Assembly (NCBI GenBank): GCA_964342805.1
Contig: CAYFHQ010000036.1
Span: 1 to 31,213, forward strand
Direction of reading: 5' to 3'
DNA: 31,213 nt
Source: CAYFHQ01 sp964342805
Lineage (GTDB): Bacteria; Bacillota; Clostridia; Peptostreptococcales; Acidaminobacteraceae
This document shows, in pieces, positions 22,833 to 30,782 of this stretch. The notes under the pieces were generated by a model that was not told the DNA's origin, did not search any database, and saw nothing but the letters and a program-made list of their open reading frames with translations. The first letter of the stretch is position 1. Each line of letters begins with the position of its first letter. A program made the position numbers and the translations under genes.

Positions 22833-23519
22833 ATGGGAAAGAAAGTGAAACACCCGCAAGTGCAAATTGATCAAAATACCTACTTACGTATTCCAATAAA
22901 GACACACGTTGTCATGAAGGACGACCAACTCTTGTCTGTTGTGGCCCAGTATGCCAAAGACCACATACAAGAGGGGGACATTCTCTTTGTTACTGAAAAA
23001 ATTGTAGCAATTACACAAGGCCGTGCCATCCCCTTAAAGGACATCCATCCTCGGCCCTTGGCCCGATTCCTCAGCAGCCATGTTACCAAAACGCCTGCAG
23101 GTATTGGCCTGGGCATGCCAGAAACCATGGAAATGGCCTTACAGGAGTGTGGCGTTCCAAGGATTCTGTTTGCCGCTGGAGCCAGTGCAGTGACCAAGTT
23201 GTTTGGTAAAAGGGGTGTCTTTTATGAGATCGCTGGTTACCGGGCCCAGTCCATTGATGGCCCTACTCCCAATACGATTCCACCCTACAACGAACACGTC
23301 GTGTTGGGGCCGGACCGCCCAGACGCAGTGGCCAAGGAGATTGCAACCCATTTGAATGTTAAGACTGTGGTTGTGGATATCAACGATATCGATGGCAATG
23401 TGCTCGGAGCTTCTGATCCATCCTTGGACCGGGACTTGATTGTTAGAATTCTCAAGGATAATCCACTGGGGCAAGACCACGAACAAACCCCCATGGGCAT
23501 TATTCGCCAACAAGGTTAA
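22833..23519 (+). CDS. Coenzyme F420-0:L-glutamate ligase (CofE/FbiB-type) family protein
   Basis: A 228-residue protein resembling CofE, which adds gamma-linked glutamates to coenzyme F420-0 using GTP. Seen are the N-terminal IPIKTHVVMKDDQLLSVV, the segment EGDILFVTEKIVAITQGR, and the C-terminal VVVDINDIDGNVLGAS followed by LIVRILKDNPLGQ. In Clostridia such proteins are common although F420 is not generally known from them, so the true substrate may be a different compound; the call is to the family only. No other cof/fbi gene is in the window. GGAGGTCAC precedes the ATG and the gene is probably cotranscribed with the chemoreceptor. Confidence 0.82.
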   Translation: MGKKVKHPQVQIDQNTYLRIPIKTHVVMKDDQLLSVVAQYAKDHIQEGDILFVTEKIVAITQGRAIPLKDIHPRPLARFLSSHVTKTPAGIGLGMPETMEMALQECGVPRILFAAGASAVTKLFGKRGVFYEIAGYRAQSIDGPTPNTIPPYNEHVVLGPDRPDAVAKEIATHLNVKTVVVDINDIDGNVLGASDPSLDRDLIVRILKDNPLGQDHEQTPMGIIRQQG

Positions 23520-23547
23520 TTCAAACGAAGGCTAAATAAGACATAAA

Positions 23548-23600
23548 AAAACAGTTGATGATGCCACAAGCAGTGGGCCATCTCAACTGTTTTCTTTTTG
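23548..23600 (+). terminator. Terminator after the CofE-like gene
   Basis: AAAACAGTTGA (23548-23558) pairs with TCAACTGTTTT (23583-23593), extended inward by GATG/CATC, followed by CTTTTT. Confidence 0.8.
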
Positions 23601-23638
23601 CTAATCTCACTATGCTTCTTAAAAGACTTCTATTCTTC

Positions 23639-24640
23639 CTACAAGTCTTCTGGTGACTCTTCCGGCGACTCTTCAGGGACATCGACTTTAGCCTTAGAAA
23701 CGACTTTTTTGTTTCCTGCCACCCGGTTGCCCCGGTATAGGATTGGCGAGGAGGCAAAAAAGGTCCCTGACTTCCAAGCAATCCGTTCTAAAAGCAGGAG
23801 TTCTTCAGCAATTTTATGCATGCCACGGACATCCGTAGGCTTTTTGATCTGGTCCACTTTGATGTCCAGTTCCTTACGCAAGTATACGTAGTGCTTCCAA
23901 AGGCGGTTGGCAATTTTCGAAACTGTGGAAGGACTTCTGAGGATGTTCAGTATGGCCCATTTTACGTTTTGTAGATCTTCTACAGGTGTTTTTTTGGAAA
24001 AATGGGCTAGCTTGCTGCCCAAGTCTCGGGCCTGCTTTTCGTCGATCTCTTGGCAAAGAAACTTAAGGGTATGCCAGACCTCAAACAAGGTGGCCACGTC
24101 TTCAATATCCATATGTTTGAGCCAGACAAAGGCATGAAGCCTTCTGCGCCAGTCCCACCACCTTACTGGGCTTTGTAGGTCCTGGGCAGGGATTAAAAAC
24201 CACTGTTTTTCCAGGAGTTTGGCCCCAAAGACCCCAGGTGGCTTTCCTATCCTCTTGTTTTTCAATGAAGTCCTGTAGACCCCACAGGAAGGACTCCCTT
24301 CCATGTATATAAAGGCTTCCACTTGACTGGCTTCAAGGGCCTCCATTCCCCGCATGGCCCCAGCCATCATATGCTGGGAAATGTTCATACCACCCCGGGT
24401 CAAGACGCTGGAATTGCCATCCCAAACCTCTTTGCCAGAAACCCCGGCAACTCGGATAGCAGAACGGGGTACACCCAGGCCTGCCAATACCTCTGGACAG
24501 ACGGGATGCCATATAAAGTCCCCTTTTTCACGGCCGATATGACTGACCATATCCCACCCCTTGCCGTTATATCTCACCTTGGCGCCAAACATACAGGCAC
24601 TGATACCCACATGCACTTTCTGATGTAGTATTCGATCCAT
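23639..24640 (-). CDS. DUF523-DUF1722 fusion protein (TudS/YbbK-like plus YbgA-like)
   Basis: A 333-residue two-domain protein. The N-terminal DUF523 domain (about 8-155) has three conserved cysteines: Cys16 in ISACMFGAKVRYNG, Cys48 in HPVCPE and Cys119 in GSPSCG. In thiouracil desulfidase TudS, a DUF523 protein, such cysteines hold a [4Fe-4S] cluster, so an iron-sulfur desulfidase activity is plausible here. The C-terminal DUF1722 domain (about 165-300, YbgA-like) has HAFVWLKHMD and LWKHYVYLRKEL. The protein ends in an acidic repeat PEESPEESPEDL. GGAGGTGGACC precedes the ATG. It follows the radical SAM gene by 44 bases and is probably in the same operon. Confidence 0.85.
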   Translation of the reverse strand: MDRILHQKVHVGISACMFGAKVRYNGKGWDMVSHIGREKGDFIWHPVCPEVLAGLGVPRSAIRVAGVSGKEVWDGNSSVLTRGGMNISQHMMAGAMRGMEALEASQVEAFIYMEGSPSCGVYRTSLKNKRIGKPPGVFGAKLLEKQWFLIPAQDLQSPVRWWDWRRRLHAFVWLKHMDIEDVATLFEVWHTLKFLCQEIDEKQARDLGSKLAHFSKKTPVEDLQNVKWAILNILRSPSTVSKIANRLWKHYVYLRKELDIKVDQIKKPTDVRGMHKIAEELLLLERIAWKSGTFFASSPILYRGNRVAGNKKVVSKAKVDVPEESPEESPEDL

Positions 24641-24684
24641 GGTCCACCTCCACTGTATCCATACCCGTTTTTTAGCTGTCTATG

Positions 24685-25608
24685 CTATTTTAAGAGGTGC
24701 TTGCCTTGCCAAGTGTCCCTTTCCTTCAGGGTTTGGTCAATGCCGTTCAAAATCGCCCGTTTGGCAAGGGGCCACCTGGGTGCAATCAAGTGGTCCTTGC
24801 TGCCATCTCCTGTTAACCTATGGATGGTCACGTCCGGTGGTATTCGTTCCAAACAGCAAACAAGCCAGTCCGTATAGGTCTCTTGATCCAGGACTGAAAA
24901 GCCCCCCTGGGTATAGCGGTCAGCCAAGGCCGTGTCTTCAAGGACGTGGAGCAAGTGGAGCTTGATCCCTCCTATGGGAAGGGCCACTAGGTAGTCGATG
25001 GTTTCCAGAACATGGGCCAGGGTTTCCCCTGGTAGTCCCAGGATCACATGGGCCACCACTTCAATACCTGCACGATGGAGCTTTTCTACGCTGGTCCGGA
25101 AGTCTGCCAGGCCATAGGCCTGGTTGAGCCCCTTCAGCGATCCTCCGTGGATAGATTGAAGGCCCAGCTCCACCCAAAGGGGTTTCTGCTGGTTCAACTG
25201 GGCCAGGTAGGCCACTACGTCATCTGGCAAGCAATCTGGTCGGGTAGCTATGGCAACCTGTACCACGTCCTCATCATCCAAGGCAGGTTGGTAAACCTTT
25301 TGCAGGTGGTCCACAGCCCCATAGGTATTGGTGAAACTCTGGAAGTAGGCGATATATTTAGACACCCTCCACTTGGTCTCCATGGCTAATTTCTGCTGGT
25401 GCATTTGACCAGGGATATCCAGGTTCGGATCACCACCAAACTTCCCAGCCCCATGGGCGTCACAAAAGGCACATCCCCCTGTTCCCAAAGTACCATCACG
25501 GTTGGGACAGGTGAAGCCTCCGTTTATGGAGAGCTTGCCCACTTTTTCTCCGAAACGCTTTCTCATTTCATAATTAAAACTATGGTATCGCTTGTCCAAC
25601 CACCTCAC
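24685..25608 (-). CDS. TIGR01212-family radical SAM protein (YtqA-like)
   Basis: A radical SAM enzyme with the cluster cysteines spaced C-x11-C-x2-C in FTCPNRDGTLGTGGCAFC (Cys34, Cys46 and Cys49), the pattern of the TIGR01212/YtqA family rather than the usual CxxxCxxC. The N-terminal WLDKRYHSFN and the later VELGLQSIHG and HVILGLPGET are family features. The substrate is not established. The frame is open up to 25635, but AAGGAGG lies inside that extension and is 5 bases from the GTG at 25608, so translation should start there (MRWLDKRYHSFN), giving 307 residues. It heads a pair with the DUF523-DUF1722 gene. No clear promoter is seen; the terminator of the CheY gene is directly upstream. Confidence 0.9.
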   Translation of the reverse strand: MRWLDKRYHSFNYEMRKRFGEKVGKLSINGGFTCPNRDGTLGTGGCAFCDAHGAGKFGGDPNLDIPGQMHQQKLAMETKWRVSKYIAYFQSFTNTYGAVDHLQKVYQPALDDEDVVQVAIATRPDCLPDDVVAYLAQLNQQKPLWVELGLQSIHGGSLKGLNQAYGLADFRTSVEKLHRAGIEVVAHVILGLPGETLAHVLETIDYLVALPIGGIKLHLLHVLEDTALADRYTQGGFSVLDQETYTDWLVCCLERIPPDVTIHRLTGDGSKDHLIAPRWPLAKRAILNGIDQTLKERDTWQGKHLLK

Positions 25609-25637
25609 GGCGACCTCCTTGGCACAAATTGACAATC

Positions 25638-25678
25638 AAAAAATAAAAAAGCGGCACCTGCATGGGGGTGCAGATGCC
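25638..25678 (-). terminator. Terminator of the CheY-like gene
   Basis: GGCACCTGCA (25653-25662) and TGCAGATGCC (25669-25678) pair with one mismatch around a six-base loop. On the minus strand the hairpin is followed by GCTTTTTTATTTTTTG. Confidence 0.82.
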
Positions 25679-25712
25679 TATGGTGTGATTCGAATGTGTG
25701 AATCTGGTAGGC

Positions 25713-26069
25713 TCAATTAGAAAACCGCTCAAGAATTCTTTCAAAGTGCTCAGCTTTAAACGGCTTTACGATAAAATCCATTGCACCATCCATTATTGCT
25801 TCTTCGACATACGCTTGATGCCCCATGGATGAGCAAATGACTACTTTTGCGTCAGGGTCTTCGACTTTTATAGCCCGTAACGCTTGAATGCCAGTCATTT
25901 CTGGCATAACAATGTCCATAAAGACGATATCTGGGTGGTGCTTGTGATATAACTTCACAGCTTCAACACCGTTTTCGCCTTCTGCGACGATTTCGTGACC
26001 CAATCGGGTAATGTGATTTCGTACCAGTCGTCGCATGAACATGGAATCATCCACGATCATCACTCTCAT
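25713..26069 (-). CDS. Single-domain CheY-like response regulator
   Basis: A 118-residue receiver domain with no output domain. The acidic pair is Asp7/Asp8 (MIVDDSMFMRR), the phosphorylation site is Asp52 (FMDIVMPEMTG), Ser80 or Ser81 takes the switch position and Lys102 lies in FIVKPF. The sequence DSMFMRRLVRNHI is typical of CheY proteins of Firmicutes and Thermotoga, so binding to a flagellar motor switch is likely but not proven. The leader contains a c-di-GMP-I riboswitch followed by a terminator, so expression should depend on the second messenger. AAGGCAGGCGGA lies ahead of the ATG. It is a single-gene unit without a kinase beside it. Confidence 0.92.
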   Translation of the reverse strand: MRVMIVDDSMFMRRLVRNHITRLGHEIVAEGENGVEAVKLYHKHHPDIVFMDIVMPEMTGIQALRAIKVEDPDAKVVICSSMGHQAYVEEAIMDGAMDFIVKPFKAEHFERILERFSN

Positions 26070-26095
26070 AGCATCCGCCTGCCTTAATAAAACTA

Positions 26096-26120
26096 GAAAA
26101 AGCGTCTGGGAACCAGACGC
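26096..26120 (-). terminator. Expression-platform terminator of the c-di-GMP riboswitch
   Basis: GCGTCTGG (26102-26109) and CCAGACGC (26113-26120) form a perfect 8-bp hairpin, followed on the minus strand by TTTTTCTAG. It lies between the aptamer and the CheY start, 17 bases after the last helix of the aptamer. Confidence 0.8.
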
Positions 26121-26137
26121 CTGTCATCATAAATGAT

Positions 26138-26236
26138 GAATATGATCCGGCGGCCTGGCAATCATAGGATGCGTTCCCTTAGATCCATGGCTTTGCGACC
26201 CTGCTTTTCAGCAGGTGTGCGATTTACGTCACATTC
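26138..26236 (-). promoter_or_regulatory. c-di-GMP-I (GEMM-I) riboswitch aptamer
   Basis: On the minus strand the region shows the core of the class: a CTGCTgaaaAGCAG hairpin with a GAAA tetraloop, then GTCGCAAAGCCATGG, GATCTAAGGGAACGC, and TGATTGCCAGGCCGCC. The outer helix pairs complement of 26229-26236 (GAATGTGA) with complement of 26138-26145 (TCATATTC), eight pairs with one G-U. This fits the GEMM-I aptamer, which binds cyclic di-GMP. It precedes an intrinsic terminator and a CheY-like gene, so it probably controls transcription. The sign of control cannot be told because no clear antiterminator is visible. Confidence 0.88.
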
Positions 26237-26268
26237 TTGCAACTATTTGTAGTACTTGTTTAGTGTAA

Positions 26269-26308
26269 CGAAAAGCCAGCGATATTGCAAGATACCGCTG
26301 GCTTTTCG
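26269..26308 (-). terminator. Terminator of the guanine deaminase gene
   Basis: CGAAAAGCCAGCG (26269-26281) pairs perfectly with CGCTGGCTTTTCG (26296-26308); on the minus strand the stem ends in CTTTTCG. It separates guaD from the riboswitch. Confidence 0.8.
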
Positions 26309-26320
26309 GGACTTTAGTCC

Positions 26321-27583
26321 TTAGAAGTTTGGCTCATTCAGTTCTTTTCCTTCTACATAACGGGTGATAATGTTTCGGTCATCCCCGCAGTAGATAAATC
26401 GCTGCAGTCGCTCTTCGATGGATCGTTGCCCACCAGCCGATAGTCCTGCGTCATCGATAACCAGGGCGTCAAAGGCAAAACCTGGCTCAAAACTACCCAC
26501 CTTGCCAAAGAAGGACCCGCCGCCCTTGGTTCCCAGGTAGAAGGCTTCCGCTGTGGTCAGGGGTGCCAATTGTTTGCCAGACTCCAACCACTTGAGCTTG
26601 GACATTTGAACGGCCTGGCTCATGACCTGGGCCATGGACACCTTATGTCCAGCACCAACGTCTGTACCCAGACCAACCTTACACCCGGCCTCCATGAAGG
26701 CTCTTACAGGCATAACACCACTGGAAAGGTTATTGTTGGCGTTGGGGCAATGGGCGGCCATAACACCGGCCTTTGCCATCATCTTAATTTCCTCATTGGT
26801 ATTGTGGACACAGTGGGCCATAATCGTACGATCCCCCCACAAGCCATGTCCTTCATAAACATCCGCATAGGTGTCAAATTCAGGGTGTAGGTCTTTCACC
26901 CATTCAACCTCTCCCAAGTTTTCACTGATATGGGACTGGATCGGCAAGTCCATTTCCGCTGCCATTTTGCCCAGTTCATTCATGAGCTCAGAAGAACACG
27001 TGGGTACAAATCGAGGGGTAATAATGGGCTTGACCATGGGATACTTGTCGCCGGTGCGATCAATCCAGGCCTTGGTGTCAGCAATGGACTGGCCTGTTTC
27101 TTCCACTAGGAAGTCAGGGGTATTGCGGTCCATGTTGACCTTGCCCACATAGGCGCCTATACCCGCTTGGTGGCACAGGTCCATTAAAATATCTGTTGTT
27201 TCACCATGTAGGCTGCTAAAGAGCACTGCACGGGTTGTTCCATTTCTCCAAAGCATTTTAACCACGGCACTGTAGACGTCCTTGGCGTATGCTGGGTCTT
27301 TGAACTTGGCCTCCGTTGGAAAGGTGTAGTCCTCCAACCATGGTAGTAGTTCCTTGTCCAGTCCCAAACCAATGTTGGGAAACTGTGGCGCGTGAAAATG
27401 CAAGTCCACCAAGCCAGGAATAATGAGACGGTCTCCCCAGTCCACCACATCCATACCCTCTGGTGCTTGCTGCTGAATCCCTGTTACTTTACCATCTTCA
27501 ACCAGTACATAACTGTTTTCGAAGACATCAAACTTGTGGGACTCAGACGTGAAAATCACATGGCCCTTATAGGCTTTTTTCAT
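26321..27583 (-). CDS. guaD: Guanine deaminase
   Basis: The enzyme hydrolyses guanine to xanthine and ammonia in purine breakdown. The 420-residue amidohydrolase shows PGLVDLHFHAPQF with the zinc ligands His62 and His64, a conserved ITPRFVPTCSSELM segment typical of guanine deaminases, SHISE, AHCVH and GLGTDVGAGH with the metal-binding aspartate. The APQF sequence after the HxH motif and the PRF.P segment separate it from chlorohydrolase-type relatives. GAGGAG precedes the ATG by 7 bases. It has its own promoter and terminator. With the adenosine deaminase it indicates an active purine salvage or degradation route. Confidence 0.93.
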   Translation of the reverse strand: MKKAYKGHVIFTSESHKFDVFENSYVLVEDGKVTGIQQQAPEGMDVVDWGDRLIIPGLVDLHFHAPQFPNIGLGLDKELLPWLEDYTFPTEAKFKDPAYAKDVYSAVVKMLWRNGTTRAVLFSSLHGETTDILMDLCHQAGIGAYVGKVNMDRNTPDFLVEETGQSIADTKAWIDRTGDKYPMVKPIITPRFVPTCSSELMNELGKMAAEMDLPIQSHISENLGEVEWVKDLHPEFDTYADVYEGHGLWGDRTIMAHCVHNTNEEIKMMAKAGVMAAHCPNANNNLSSGVMPVRAFMEAGCKVGLGTDVGAGHKVSMAQVMSQAVQMSKLKWLESGKQLAPLTTAEAFYLGTKGGGSFFGKVGSFEPGFAFDALVIDDAGLSAGGQRSIEERLQRFIYCGDDRNIITRYVEGKELNEPNF

Positions 27584-27623
27584 GATAACACTCCTCGTCT
27601 ATTCATCTATTCGTCCGTAAAAC

Positions 27624-27652
27624 AGTTTATCAGAATTCGCATTCTTACACAA
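27624..27652 (-). promoter_or_regulatory. Probable promoter of guaD
   Basis: Minus-strand TTGTGT (27647-27652), a 17-base spacer and TAAACT (27624-27629), with TG at the extended -10 position. The T-rich end of the preceding terminator forms part of the -35. Confidence 0.5.
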
Positions 27653-27695
27653 AAGAGTCCATTTTGCACCTTGTAGACAATGCACAAAATGGACT
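27651..27695 (-). terminator. Terminator of the hybrid kinase gene
   Basis: AGTCCATTTTGCA (27656-27668) pairs with TGCACAAAATGGACT (27681-27695) with one bulge; on the minus strand it is followed by CTTTTGTG. Confidence 0.7.
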
Positions 27696-27714
27696 GATTT
27701 AGTATTCTTTATTC

Positions 27715-29949
27715 TTACTGGAGGGACCTTTGCAGGTTCAATAAGTCCTTATAAAAGATCTTAAACTCCTCCAAAAAGTCCTGGACAATGACGTCCAGAC
27801 CACTGGTGTCTCCAGAATGGAAGGCGGACTCTATCAACTTGACCCCTTCCTCAATTTCCTCAGACCCAAAGTACTCCACATTGCCCTTTAGGGCTAGGAA
27901 ATCGATGCGGATTTGATCCAAGTTCCCCTTCTGGAGGGCGGTTTCGATGGAAGCCGTACGCATTTTATACTCGTCGATGGCGTAGTTGACTACATTGACC
28001 ACGGACTGCTGGCCCACATGATGGATCCGGTCTTGGATCAGTTTTTCATCCACAAACCGATAAAACTGTGGCTCAAACCGGACTTCTTCAACCCTTTCAT
28101 AGGCGGCTTTGTCAATGACACCGCTCAGAACATCAAAGAGCTTCCGTTCTGTTATGGGTTTCAAGAGAACCTCTTCCACGAGGTTTTGCCCCTCACCGGA
28201 CCAACAAGAATCGTAGGCACTGGAGGCCAGGCCCACTAGGGGGCTCTTCCCATGGTCTCCCAAAGACCGAATTTCCCTTGCCAGCTGGTCCCCCTTCATA
28301 TCTGGGAGGACGTCGTCAATAAAAATACAGTCCCAGTTTCCAGACTTGACCTCGTCCAGGGCCATACCTGCCATGGTGCACACAGACACATTAAAGCCAT
28401 AAGCCTTTTCTAAGAGGCCCCGAATATAGGCCTGGTTGATCATATTGTCCTCCACCACCAGGACATCTAGTGAAATCCCTTCAAATCCAGTGGTTGGTTT
28501 ACTCTGAGTCTGGGACATATAAAGGTCTTGAACCGTGGTTAAAGGAATAGTCAAGGTAAAGGTTGACCCCTCTCCCAGCTGGGAGGTGACCTCAAGATTT
28601 CCGCCCAATAGGTCCACATAGTGCTTGGAAATGGCTAGACCCAAGCCACTACCGCCAAAGCGTTTGGAAATGTCGTCATCTGCCTGCTCATAGGAATGAA
28701 ATATCCGTTCAATTTGGTCTTCAGAAATCCCAATCCCCGTGTCTCTCATTTCAAACTTGAGGACGTTTCCTGCGCCCTCTTCTTTATCAACTGAAGCAAC
28801 AAATCGCACTTTGCCCCGTTCGGTAAATTTGACTGCATTGCCTAAAATGTTGACAAGGACCTGCTGGAGCTTGACCCCGTCCGTCATGATGGTATTGGGC
28901 AGGGCCCGGTCCATATACTGCTCAAAGCGAATGTTCTTCTCTTCTGTCTTATAGGAGAAGGTTCGGATAATATTCCTGAGCATAATATGGAGGTCAAAGG
29001 GCTGCATGTGCGCCGTTAATTTGCCTTGTTCAATTTTAGACATGTCCAAGATGTCGTCCACGATCTGTAAGAGGTCAAAGGCATGCTGGTGGATTTGGTC
29101 TGTGTCGTCCAATATGAGGTCATTGGGTTGGTGCTTTTTAATCTGCTCTGAGTACCCCACAATGGCATTGAGGGGGGTTCGGATTTCGTGGGATATGGTT
29201 GCTAGAAAATGACTTTTAGCCTGGTCTGCCCGCTCCAGTTCTTTTAGGGCGTCACGGACCTGCTCCTCCATTTGCTTTTGCACCGTGATATCCTGCATAA
29301 ACCCTTGGACCCTTGCCGGGTCTCCTTTTTCGTCAAAGACCACCTTTGCCCGGGTTAACATCCACTTTTCCTCGTGGTTAATATCCTTTATACGAAACTC
29401 CACTTCATAGGGCTTGCCGTCAAAGGCGTCAGCATGGACTTGGCCCAAACGGGCCACGTCTTCTTCCACCACAAACCGCATAAAGTTCTCCACATGGGGT
29501 TTGATGGTTTGCTCTTTAAATCCCATAAGCCGATAAAGCTCGTCTGACCAGAACTCCGTTCCCTTGGCCAAGTTATTTTCCCAGTCCCCGATCTTACCCA
29601 GCATTTGGGTCCGTCTCAACCGGGCTTCCAACTCCTTATAGGCGTCTTCCATCTTCACCTGGACAGAAATATCCCTTATGATTAAAAGCATTTGGTCTTC
29701 CAAGGCCATCCGTTCAGCCAAGAGCCAATGGCCTTCCCATTCCACAATGGTACTCATACCTGACGTCATGTCTGCCAGCCAAGTAATGTCCGCTTCTTTC
29801 ACCCAGTCAGTTAAAAGCGCATCTTTTGAAGGAATGTCTTCAACCAGAACCTCAAAGTGATGGTTCCATTCTTTTACGTACCAAGCCGCGTCCTTTTTTT
29901 CTATGTATAAGGCCGGATGGGGGATTTGCAACAATAGTGCCTGATTCAT
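27715..29949 (-). CDS. Cytoplasmic PAS hybrid histidine kinase with degenerate HPt domain
   Basis: A 744-residue soluble kinase without membrane spans. In order: a PAS-like N-terminal region (about 1-100), a PAS/PAC domain (about 115-228), HisKA with His254 in SHEIRTPLNAIVGY, an ATPase domain with N box, DTGIGIS (403-409) and GGSGLGLAI (432-440), a receiver domain (about 494-610) with Glu500/Asp501, phosphorylation site Asp545 and Lys597, and a C-terminal helical domain (about 625-740) resembling HPt. In the HPt the usual HxLKG is LALKG, so the phospho-accepting histidine is replaced by Leu685. The kinase thus looks able to phosphorylate its own receiver, but the relay cannot continue through this HPt. 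AAGGAGAGGTGG precedes the ATG. No partner regulator is adjacent. Confidence 0.9.
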   Translation of the reverse strand: MNQALLLQIPHPALYIEKKDAAWYVKEWNHHFEVLVEDIPSKDALLTDWVKEADITWLADMTSGMSTIVEWEGHWLLAERMALEDQMLLIIRDISVQVKMEDAYKELEARLRRTQMLGKIGDWENNLAKGTEFWSDELYRLMGFKEQTIKPHVENFMRFVVEEDVARLGQVHADAFDGKPYEVEFRIKDINHEEKWMLTRAKVVFDEKGDPARVQGFMQDITVQKQMEEQVRDALKELERADQAKSHFLATISHEIRTPLNAIVGYSEQIKKHQPNDLILDDTDQIHQHAFDLLQIVDDILDMSKIEQGKLTAHMQPFDLHIMLRNIIRTFSYKTEEKNIRFEQYMDRALPNTIMTDGVKLQQVLVNILGNAVKFTERGKVRFVASVDKEEGAGNVLKFEMRDTGIGISEDQIERIFHSYEQADDDISKRFGGSGLGLAISKHYVDLLGGNLEVTSQLGEGSTFTLTIPLTTVQDLYMSQTQSKPTTGFEGISLDVLVVEDNMINQAYIRGLLEKAYGFNVSVCTMAGMALDEVKSGNWDCIFIDDVLPDMKGDQLAREIRSLGDHGKSPLVGLASSAYDSCWSGEGQNLVEEVLLKPITERKLFDVLSGVIDKAAYERVEEVRFEPQFYRFVDEKLIQDRIHHVGQQSVVNVVNYAIDEYKMRTASIETALQKGNLDQIRIDFLALKGNVEYFGSEEIEEGVKLIESAFHSGDTSGLDVIVQDFLEEFKIFYKDLLNLQRSLQ

Positions 29950-29980
29950 TGAACCACCTCTCCTTCACTCACTTCTATTG

Positions 29981-30010
29981 TGTATACCCCAAAGGCTGGC
30001 ACATATACAA
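29981..30010 (-). promoter_or_regulatory. Probable promoter of the hybrid kinase gene
   Basis: Minus-strand TTGTAT (30005-30010), an 18-base spacer and TATACA (29981-29986). It overlaps the U run of the preceding terminator. Confidence 0.4.
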
Positions 30011-30054
30011 AAAGAGAAGGATTTCCCAAACCGACTGCTTGGGTTATCCTTCTC
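30008..30054 (-). terminator. Terminator after the cyclodeaminase-family gene
   Basis: GAGAAGGAT (30014-30022) pairs with ATCCTTCTC (30046-30054), continued inward by CCCA/TGGG; the minus strand then reads CTTTTTG. Confidence 0.8.
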
Positions 30055-30064
30055 AAAATTCTTC

Positions 30065-30688
30065 TTATTTAAGTGCCTCTTGGACCAACTGGTAAACCTC
30101 TTCTGCCAAGGCTTCGCCCTCCTTGAGGTATTGGGCCGACTCTGCTTCCACACGGGCTTTTAGGTCCTCATCCTTTAGGAGATTCAGGTTGATCAGGACA
30201 TTGAGGTAGGCCCCCCTTAGGGCTGCCTTGCAGAATAGGACGCCCACACCGACGTCGCTCAGGGCTATCCGCGTTCCAATCCGGCCCATCTCCTCGTGGA
30301 GCTCAATGGCCCGGTGGCATACCTTCATGATTTCCAATGGCACCAGGGTTGCGTCCACCAAGGCTTCTTGTAGGGCAGCAGCCTTGGCCGCCTTTTCCTC
30401 TTCCGTTGCCTTGGGCAGGCCGTAGGCTTGTGACAGTGGATAAAAAGCGTCTGCGTCTTTTTGAACCAGACCATGGAACTCTTCCCTGATCTTCTCCCCT
30501 TCTTCCAGGAGTCTTTGGATATCGTCTTGTACATCGGCATACTTCTTTTTGCCTACAGTCAAGTAGCCCACCATATTGCCCAGGGCGATCCCCATGGCGC
30601 CGGCATAGGCACATGCACCACCACCACCGGGTACAGCCGCTTTTGACGACAGTTGATTTGAAAATTCAATACATGTATTGTCTAACAT
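30065..30688 (-). CDS. fchA: Formiminotransferase-cyclodeaminase family protein, probable methenyl-THF cyclohydrolase
   Basis: A 207-residue helical protein of the cyclodeaminase fold. The N-terminal SSKAAVPGGGGACAYAGAMG, ALGNMVGYLTVGKKKY and a later LSDVGVGVLFCKAALRGAYLNVLINL are diagnostic. Stand-alone proteins of this kind in Clostridia act as methenyltetrahydrofolate cyclohydrolase or as formimino-THF cyclodeaminase, moving one-carbon units between formyl- and methenyl-THF. The glutamate formiminotransferase half is absent, which favours the cyclohydrolase reading. AGAGGAG precedes the ATG. It lies 94 bases downstream of the inositol-monophosphatase gene on the same strand, with no convincing promoter between. 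Confidence 0.88.
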   Translation of the reverse strand: MLDNTCIEFSNQLSSKAAVPGGGGACAYAGAMGIALGNMVGYLTVGKKKYADVQDDIQRLLEEGEKIREEFHGLVQKDADAFYPLSQAYGLPKATEEEKAAKAAALQEALVDATLVPLEIMKVCHRAIELHEEMGRIGTRIALSDVGVGVLFCKAALRGAYLNVLINLNLLKDEDLKARVEAESAQYLKEGEALAEEVYQLVQEALK

Positions 30689-30782
30689 CTTGTTCTCCTC
30701 TTGTTTCCCCTTTTATATTGCATTACATTTTGTGCGCCTTAATAGAATACACAATCCTTGACACATGTTCTTTGGCAAGATT

